From Lathyrus oleraceus (lineage: Eukaryota > Streptophyta > Magnoliopsida > Fabales > Fabaceae): a stretch of DNA of 64,000 bases. The notes beneath the pieces were generated by a model that was not told the DNA's origin, ran no database searches, and saw nothing but the letters and a program-made list of their open reading frames with translations. Made by a program: the position numbers and the translations under genes. The first letter of the stretch is position 1; each line of letters begins with the position of its first letter. Shown here in pieces: positions 57,018-64,000 of the stretch. Location of the stretch: NCBI RefSeq assembly GCF_024323335.1, contig NC_066583.1:13606665-13670664 (forward strand), read 5' to 3'.

Positions 57018-58400
57018 TGAAGGAGAATTGCGGTCCAAAACGCAGCGGAAATAAAAATTTCTCCTTTAGAGATCCTTACGAATGGTCATGATCAGTGATA
57101 GAATATTTACCTCTTGTGACGGTTGAAACCTTTGGTGCAGATCTCTTGTGACGATCAAAACCTTTGATGCAAATCCACGAAGCGATCACGAACGTTGAAC
57201 GATGACAACGTCTCTACTCAGTCCACACGAACGGGTTCCTTCAATCTCAGTGCTAGCTGGTACGAATGAAGGCTTTGAGTGAGAGAGAGAGAGAGTGAAA
57301 ACGAAAAGAATGCAACCGCAAATTATTTTTTTTGCTTCTGCACAAGGGTTCTATTTATAGAACCACTTGTGTGGGCTTCAAGCTAAAAGCCCACTTAAGT
57401 GTATTTTGGCCCATATCTTATAATATGCCCAAAATCACTTAAGCTCATGGTACCTTACCATATTTCGTATTCTACTCAAGTACATCGTACCTTACGATGC
57501 TCTATAACTCACTTAAAGGGCACCGTACCTTACGGTATTCCTTAGTTACTCTATCTCTCATCAATCCGTCCTTTGTGTGTGACCCTGTAGGTTTTCGTGA
57601 CGTTGGCAATTATATTAAATCACGCATTTAACATAATAAACAGTGAGCGGTATCTAGCAACACATCACTGCTACCCAAGACACGAAAATGTCATGTGATC
57701 TGACAATTCCTTCTGTGATAATACTTATGTGTATAATTATCCTTTTTCCCTTATGTCTATATTGAACATAAGGCATAGACCGTGTCATCCTTGTCCAGTT
57801 CAATATTGGGCCCATAGACATTTATCCTGTTATGCAGGATGGGCAAATTCCATCTAGGTCACTCATGTCCCTCAGCATGCTTTATGGAGTACCCATCAAC
57901 TGTCTTTATGGTTATCCAGTTACGGACAACGTTGGATCAGCAATAAAGCACTCGACTCTACATCTAGGATCCATAGTGGTTTCAGGTCGAAGAGAGGAAT
58001 ACACTATTATCACCATGAGAATAACTTATGACACCTTGCATAACTTTCTATATAGTATTCTCATAGCGGGTCAATCCGGTATAAATATTACTCCTAATAT
58101 TCATACCTATGTTTAAGACTTGATAACTCTTTATCCATGATCCATGAGATGTGATCATCAGTCTACAAACATAATAGTCTTAATGCTCTAATGTTATCCC
58201 ACTTCACACTAAAGCTCGACTACGGATACTTTAGGAATAGTGTCCTTATGTTTAATGTGTTCTCATGATTAAGTCACACTTAATACATTAAACGGACTAT
58301 CTATTCCAGGGACTTTATTAATCAACCATAATAAAGAGAATGCCTTTTATTATTCGATACAAGTACCAAAATGTATTGGCCTCTAGGGCTTACACCAACA
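57018..58400 (-). repeat. Copia E 5' LTR
   Basis: 1383 bp. It matches 33688-35071 with about 18 differences by eye, including a shorter GA run and an extra A in the ACTTAAAGGGCACC block. It is followed by AATTC at 58401-58405. Confidence 0.95.
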
Positions 58401-58405
58401 AATTC

Positions 58406-59090
58406 TAAGTGTGTTGTTGGTTTCAATTTATGAAAAATGATGCATGAATTCATATTTATATGTTTGTGTGTATGAAGGGAAGTAACAAGCAAAATATATT
58501 TGAGCCAAAAAAATTACAAGTTGTAAAATAGAACAAAATGTATTGACTCCAAATTCGAATGAGTCAATACATAAGGCTTGGGAGTCGATACATTCATTTA
58601 ATGAGTCGGTACACTGAGGGCAAGAAGTTTTTCTTGAAAAAATGCTTTAGTTGGAGTCGACTCCCAACACGGGAGAGTCGACTCATACTAGTTATGTATC
58701 GACCCATAACCATAATGTATTGATATATTGAGGGCAACGCCATTTCGATTAAAAACACTTTCAGTTGGAGTCGACTCCAAACACGAATTAGTCGACTCAT
58801 TCGCATTGTGTATCGACTCCTACCTCTATCTATCGATACCTTTAAGTCATAATTAATATATTTCAAAACTCATTCATTATGTATTGATACATAACTAAAA
58901 TGTATCGACCTATTCACTTAGTTTCATGAAAAATCATAGTTTTTACTTGTAATGGCTTATCTAATCTGAATTTAAATGTATTACTATGATGATGCATATC
59001 TAGACATAGACAATAAGATCCAATGTACACAAAATACTAAGGACCTAGTTTTTACATCATTCAAAACATATCTAAGAGGATAGTGCACTC
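58406..59090 (-). repeat. Old LTR-like sequence, right part (host of copia E), with GAGTCGACTC palindromes
   Basis: It continues 33687 across copia E. A unit of about 115-120 bp is present twice (58645-58735 and 58760-58860). Each has paired palindromes: GGAGTCGACTCC at 58653-58664 with GAGTCGACTC at 58675-58684, and GGAGTCGACTCC at 58767-58778 with AGTCGACT at 58790-58797. TGTATCGAY/RTCGATACA words surround them. No gene is seen. The element type is not determined. Confidence 0.55.
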
Positions 59091-60492
59091 ACACAACTGA
59101 AGATGAGAAAAACACAAGAATGGGGGGTTCAGTTGTGTTGGCTTTTCTCCTATAAACTTTTTCTTCTTCTACTTCTGATTGATCTCAATCAGGTTTTGAA
59201 CACTTAGTTCAGAGTTTGACTCAAAAATACTAAGTTTGCTTCTAAAAGTCCTTATCAGATTCTGACGTAGAATCTCACTCAGAGTTGCAAAGTTGACAGC
59301 AGCTGAATGATAAGATCAAAAATAAGGAAAGTAAAAGCAAAGACACACAACAACAATCTTGGTTCCTCTTATAACTTGGGAGTAGTTCAATCCCCTTGTA
59401 CTTCCAAGCTATTTTCACTATAACCAAACTGATTATAAATGCTCAAGCACCAAGCAAGAGACTTCTAATGCTAAAACACTCAAGTAAGAGACTTATAAGT
59501 TCAAGCATACAAGCAAGAGACTTCACTACTCAAACCCTCAAGTAAGCAACTTACATGCTCAAGCATACAAGCAAGAGACATCAAATTCTCAAACCCTCAA
59601 GTAAGAGACTTTTATGCTCAAGCACACAAGTAAGAGACTTTAAATGCTCAAATCCTCAAGTAAGATACTTTTATGCTCAAGCACAGAAGAAAGAGTCTTC
59701 TGACTTTATAACAAATTGTTAATAGATTTGGGTAACAACTTCACTTGATATACAATCAAAGGTGTAGACAAAATACAACTTAGAAAGACTCTAAGACTTA
59801 AGCACTTCTAAAATATACAAAGTGTTAAGAGGTCTTAAGTCTAGCTAATTTGAAAGAGTGATTTCTCCTTGAAATGTCAAGGATCAGAGTCTTGCATATT
59901 AATGTATTAGTCTTTTTCTTCTGGTCTTTCATCTCCTTATATAGAGAGAAAGAAAAGAGTTGTTAGAAGACTTTTACCAAGAAATTGGATAACCTTTGTA
60001 CTTGATTGAACACATAAAGAAAACACCTTTCTAAAAGAGGGATTATTCGTTGAAGCTCAGACAACTATGAAGAGATTTTTCTTTAAGTCTTCATGTTAAC
60101 AAAAGATCTCTGAGTCTATCAGAGTTTCCTCGATTGAAGATATTATACAACCTTCGGACGTTGACTTTCTTCATACTTCACTCTTCAGAGGCTGGTCTCT
60201 TCAGAGTCTGCTTCTTGGCTTCTGAGGCTTCTAAGTCTGAATCACATAGGCTGACTTTCTTCAGATGTTGACTTCTTCAGAGTATGGATCTTCCATCAGA
60301 ACCAGAGTCTTCATAAGTGATCTTCAAAGTCAAAGTCTGAACTCCTATTCAAAATCCTCAAGCATATCTTCATTTGTTCTTAGTCTATAATCATGCATTC
60401 TTGAACAAATGTTAGAATATCCAGTTGTTCTTTAAATACTTTGTTATCATCAAAACCCAAGAGATATGGTATCAACCAATTTTGTTCCAACA
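59091..60492 (-). repeat. Copia-type LTR, probably SIRE/Maximus group, minus strand
   Basis: The minus strand starts at 60492 with TGTTGGAACAAAATTGG followed by TTTTGATGATAACAAA, a beginning I associate with SIRE/Maximus LTRs. TCAGA/TCTGA-rich words fill 60120-60340. At 59440-59690 short units alternate (GCTCAAGCAYACAAGCAAGAGACTT and CAAACCCTCAAGTAAGAGACTT), a tandem array of roughly 60 bp. The left boundary is uncertain, and no primer site or coding sequence is seen. Confidence 0.5.
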
Positions 60493-60769
60493 TGTTAAAA
60501 GTATTTTGAGTAATTCAAATGTTGTAACCGGTTAACATAGGGGTGTAACCGGTTAAGCAATAGCAAAAGCATTTATAGACTTAAGAACAAGGAAAAATAT
60601 CGAAGTTGTAACTGGTTAACACCTGAGTGTAACTGGTTACCACTAAAAGGAGATTTATTTTAGTGTTAGTTGTAACCAGTTACTGAGTCCAAATCATTTA
60701 TTAACACTTGTATAAATTCCTTGGAGACATTCTCATCTTTAGAAAATAAAAAATATTACTCCCACCTTC

Positions 60770-60832
<63 letters not shown>

Positions 60833-60840
60833 TTTCAATT
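60493..60840 (+). repeat. LTR-like fragment with TAACCGGTTA palindromes, TATA-like box and (TC)n
   Basis: TAACCGGTTA occurs at 60525-60534 and 60546-60555, with TAACTGGTTA at 60609-60618 and 60629-60638, so it is again paired about 20-21 bp apart. TGTATAAATTCC follows near 60708, then a (TC)n tract. The layout (palindromes, TATA, CT-rich leader) looks like an LTR promoter, but I cannot assign a family. Confidence 0.5.
60773..60829. repeat. (TC)n microsatellite
   Basis: About 57 bp of uninterrupted TC dinucleotide just downstream of a TATA-like box, in the position of a CT-rich leader. Confidence 0.95.
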
Positions 60841-61028
60841 TTCTCCATCATTGTTCACTAATCTTGTGGTTCAAAGTTCGAATATTAATACAATATAATT
60901 GACATATTTCATAGTCATTAGCATATTTGAAGCAGTCATTCGTAATGGTCGACAGATAATACTCATGATGGATTAACCAATTAATGACGATTAATTGCAG
61001 TATTAAATTGTTTGACAATTTGTATAAG

Positions 61029-62037
61029 TATGGGTGTAAGCGGATCAGAAAAAACCAATCAAAGAGACATTTCAAATGAAACCGAACCGAAATAAAACCA
61101 ATTATTTCTGGTTCGGTTCTAAAAACTGAACTAAAGCAATGAAAACCGATATAGTTTGGTTTGATTCTCGGTTTAAGTTTTTAGGAACCGACAAACAGAT
61201 GAACCAAACCAATGGATATAATTACGCTCTAAATCTTTTATTCCACCCATCATTAAGCCTAAATTTTGTATCGGTCTAACCACTCTCCATCTTTGTTTAC
61301 ACTTCATTCCTTTTAGCAAAACACACATCTAGAAGCAAACTCTAAAACATAGAAAGTGGAAAAGATAAGTCACAAAAGCTAGCTTTCACTGAACTGTTGC
61401 TCTCGCTGCCCACCATAACTATTATTTTCTCTACTGTGGTTCTGATATGTTATGGTCTTCTTCTTTGTTTTCAAGTTCTCTTTGTTAATTTTCACATTTC
61501 TTTTATATTGTTTTTGTTTCTTCTTCTTCAACAAAATTCCTTGTAGTTTTGTTACAAAATAGTTTTCATGTGTGTTTGAGGTGTGAAATATGTTAATTGA
61601 TGTGTGTTTTATTGTGTTCTATTTATTAAGCTTTCAAATCCATTTCTAACATTTTGATGCCAAGTGTCAACTTTTATATTTGATAGTGAACTTATCTCAT
61701 GATGCAATGAAATCAAGTCAGTATTTCATATGGATTAAGATAAACTATTATTTGTTTGAAAAAATAGAGGATGAAATAAAAATTACATGAAATGTATTAT
61801 TTTAAATAATAATAGCATAAAATATTAAAAAAACATGATACAAATGATATATTGAAGAATGTAATGTTTAAATAAAATATTGCAAACCGATCAACCGAAC
61901 CAAAACAAATCGATTAGTGATTCGGTTCTATTTTTGGAAAATATTAAAAATCGAACCAAACCAAATCGAAGGAGATATCATTGATTCAGATATTATTTGA
62001 CCAAAAGACGGTCCAAACCGAACCGATTACACCCTTA
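61029..62037. mobile_element. Non-autonomous hAT-like DNA transposon (1009 bp)
   Basis: The terminal inverted repeats are TATGGGTGTAAGCGGATC (left) and TAAGGGTGTAATCGGTTC (right, reverse complement), matching at 15 of 18. The 8-bp duplication TGTATAAG is at 61021-61028 and 62038-62045. Both ends are rich in GGTTCGGTT/AACCGAACC subterminal words, typical of hAT elements. The interior has no transposase ORF. The repeated flank can be read as 9 bp, but then the termini no longer match, which favours hAT over Mutator-like. Confidence 0.75.
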
Positions 62038-62422
62038 TGTATAAGTTTACTAGTTTTCCTTTTTTTGTGAGAGAATTATTTAATTTTTTAATTTTTTCAT
62101 AAAGAAAATTTAAAAATTATAGAATAAATTAATAGAATTAGTAGTATGTTGGTAAAGAAATAACTAGTGCAATTAAGTTTAAAAGAGGTATCATAAAAGA
62201 GACAAAGTAAAAAATTTAAAAATTAAATATATTTAAGTGCAGTGATAATAATCCCTCGAAAATAAATACTTCAATTGTAGAGAGAAAGTTAAGGCCATAA
62301 TTTGATAAAAGCGGTTAATGACTTATTCACTTATAAAACGTTTTTCTCTTTGGAAACATAAAAATCGTCCCATATGAAACGCATATATCAAATTGATTTA
62401 TGTAAGGTAAGACTTTCACAAC

Positions 62423-62493
62423 GGTCCCATGGTCTAGCGGTTAGGACATCAGACTCTGAATCTGGTAACCCGAGTTCAATTCTCGGTGGGACC
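62423..62493 (+). tRNA. tRNA-Gln (anticodon CTG)
   Basis: The cloverleaf is complete: acceptor GGTCCCA/TGGGACC, D arm with AGCGGTTAGG, and an anticodon stem TCAGA/TCTGG closing loop CTCTGAA (anticodon CTG, reads CAG). The T arm is CCGAG..TTCAATT..CTCGG. There is no intron. TTTTT at 62494-62498 is a pol III terminator. The CCA is not encoded, as normal for nuclear genes. It is the only intact host gene found in the window and lies about 0.4 kb beyond the hAT-like element. Confidence 0.95.
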
Positions 62494-62498
62494 TTTTT
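62494..62498 (+). terminator. RNA polymerase III terminator of tRNA-Gln
   Basis: Five T on the coding strand directly after the acceptor stem. Confidence 0.85.
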
Positions 62499-64000
62499 AA
62501 TATTTGTTATGGTCTTATTATTTATTTTTACTATGTGAATACTGGTTTTGGAATTCTAAAGCATGTCAAACTGTTAGTTTTTTCTAAAACGATCAATTTG
62601 TTAAAAAATCGAATTGATATCCTTTATTTCAAAAAAATAAAAATTTAAAACTTATTTTTAATATCTTTTATTTTTATTTTTGAATCGGTTTAGTTAATTT
62701 ATTATTTAGTTCGGTTTTAGAATTATATGTGCAACATAAGTCTGACTCAATAATCAAACATAGTAGTCTAATTATTTTAACTTCAGTTCGGTTCGGTTTC
62801 AGTTCAAGGATTTTTTTAAACATCCTTAATCACAACATCACCCATTTCGGTTTAGTATATTAGATATCTTGACTCTCTTTTATCTTTCGAGTTCTTTCAA
62901 TGGAATACATACATATATCAGTGTTAAATAAATTTGAATTTGAATTTTATTTTAAAAGGTAGTTCAAATGATGAGGTTGTTCTCACACATATATATATTC
63001 AACAATTCTTAAATCTAGCAATGTGAAAATTGGAATCAGGTTCATGTTAGGCGTGAGGGTGAATGTTAAAGTTGTAGCTGTGTTGTTTATGATTTGTTTG
63101 GAGTCTCACACTATTTAAATTTTTAAATTGTTTGATGTATAAATATGTGAGAGCAATTTCATCTTTTGAACTAATTTTTTTATAGATCTAAAGTCCATTT
63201 AATAATAATTTATATTTGACATATAAATTAACTTATAATAGATGACTTAGAAGTTTATGATTTAGTTGATAATTATAGATGATAACAAATAAACTAAACA
63301 TATTAACAATTAAAATAAATAAAAATATATTTACATATTTTCAACTAAAATAATAAAGATAAAATTAAAAGAGAGAGAGAGAGAAAATTAATACATTCTA
63401 AACTTAAATGCCGCTCAAAATAGCATTTGAAAAATTATCACTTGTTTTTAGGAATGAACAATGAGCGATTACAAATTAAAAGATTAAAGGTTTAATTATA
63501 CTTTTAGTCCCCAAGAGATGACCTCAAGAGCAAAAAAAATGATTTCATCATTGCATCAAAGATTAAGTTTGGAGAAGAATAAGGTGAATGAAGAAAAGCT
63601 CAAAGAGGATGAGTTGAAGATGAAAGTCATGTTTTTCAATATGCAGATGAATTTTAATATGTTATGATCTTTGTGTTGTTATTAGGTCTAGTTGTAATAA
63701 GTGTAATGAAGTAGGACTAGTTGATGTTAATAAGGATATTTTCAAAAGTATAAAGAGTATTTGTTGTACTTTCACTTGCTGTAACTTATGTTTCAAGAAC
63801 TTATGAATGAAAAATTATGTTTTGGTTAATAATTGTTCCATTTGTGTTTGTTTACAAAATTGTGCCATATTTTGACTGCAATATAGCATGTTATATTTAT
63901 ATTAGGTAAAGTTTAAAGGTCATATTTTGATTAAAATATAATAGGTACTGAAACACCGCATAGCTATAGTTCATATTCAATATAGACCATGTTTTTACAA
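62499..64000. other. AT-rich intergenic sequence
   Basis: There is no long ORF. A patch at 62690-62830 has GGTTCGGTT-like words resembling the hAT-like element's ends, but no matching termini. At about 63490-63512 the text 'GGTTTAATTATACTTTTAGTCCCC' resembles plant transposon termini. A GA run lies at about 63370-63384. Confidence 0.45.
63518..63667 (+). pseudogene. Possible terminal exon remnant, 49 codons
   Basis: The ORF from ATG 63518 encodes a highly charged short peptide (LSLEKNKVNEEKLKEDELKM) ending in TGA. It is followed by an AT-rich stretch with GTAATAAGTGTAATG-type 3'-UTR texture. The composition resembles the helical C-terminal end of transposon-associated trihelix/NAM-like proteins, but the match is only compositional. 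It could equally be chance. Confidence 0.2.

Larger units (their letters stand above)
33688..58400 (-). mobile_element. Element E: internally deleted Ty1/copia element, split by element D
   Basis: Minus-strand element with LTRs at 57018-58400 (5') and 33688-35071 (3'), and target duplication AATTC at 33683-33687 and 58401-58405. An initiator-tRNA-Met primer site adjoins the 5' LTR, and a purine tract (AGTGGGAGAT, minus) adjoins the 3' LTR. Leaving out element D, the interior is only about 2 kb: leader sequence and a piece of RT/RNase H. Gag, protease and integrase are missing, so it is a deletion derivative. LTR differences (about 18 by eye) make it older than D, as the nesting requires. Confidence 0.9.

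Noticed and set aside
59440..59690. Evenly spaced short repeats that at first look like a CRISPR array
   Set aside because: The 'spacers' are variants of one another, the genome is plant nuclear DNA, and the array sits in a copia-type LTR.
61021..62046. Reading the hAT-like flank as a 9-bp duplication (Mutator-like)
   Set aside because: With 9 bp the two termini no longer match; with 8 bp they are both TA..GGGTGTAA.
62570..62830. Second hAT-like element with GGTTCGGTT words
   Set aside because: No terminal inverted repeats or flanking duplication could be found; only the word content is similar.

Overview
The window is plant nuclear DNA made almost entirely of nested LTR retrotransposons. 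It holds one intact tRNA gene and no convincing ordinary host protein gene. The best guess for the organism is a large-genome legume (pea, vetch or lentil group, or a relative). The reasons are the several Ogre/Tat-type Ty3/gypsy LTRs of about 4 kb, the tRNA-Arg primer site and hypervariable 3' region of the Ogre element, and the Athila and copia partners. The species itself is an inference.

Layout. 1-3.15 kb: start of an Athila-type element on the minus strand (gag, tRNA-Asp-type primer site, 5' LTR), inserted in a minus-strand Ogre-like LTR (to 5178). That LTR in turn sits in a plus-strand Ogre-like LTR fragment (5179-6670). 6.67-9.73 kb: another LTR starting TGTCGCACC, with degenerate tandem repeats and a long (AT)n tract. 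9.73-13.28 kb: a lone copia-type LTR, an AT-rich stretch, and a decayed copia element (LTR, gag, protease) cut off by an Ogre-like LTR starting at 13282. That Ogre-like LTR is split at CATAT by element B (13907-28101), a 14.2-kb Tat-clade element with gag, protease, RT, two RNase H domains and integrase on the minus strand. B also carries an antisense, multi-exon plant-mobile-domain gene with its own promoter-like sequences. The host LTR resumes to about 32.09 kb and is followed by an inverted LTR head (to 33014).

33.69-58.40 kb: a minus-strand copia element E (TSD AATTC) with most of its interior deleted. It was split at GTGAC by element D (35875-55827), a 19.95-kb Ogre derivative with two 3887-bp LTRs that differ at only about eight sites by eye. 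D keeps an intact ORF1 and an intact gag-protease ORF but has lost RT, RNase H and the integrase core. It is therefore a recent, non-autonomous copy that must have used enzymes supplied in trans, unless the deletion came after insertion. 58.4-61.0 kb: older LTR pieces. 61.03-62.04 kb: a non-autonomous hAT-like element. 62.42 kb: tRNA-Gln(CTG). The rest is AT-rich.

The most unusual signal is structural. Element D is full of hairpins whose stems change in compensating pairs while their loops stay constant: in the 5' leader, just after the integrase stop (with GNRA-type loops), and through the tandem-repeat 3' region. Separately, four unrelated elements carry pairs of short palindromes set about 20-23 bp apart. 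Both B and D carry a plant-mobile-domain-like protein, antisense in one and sense in the other. Order of insertion in the centre: copia E, then Ogre derivative D.
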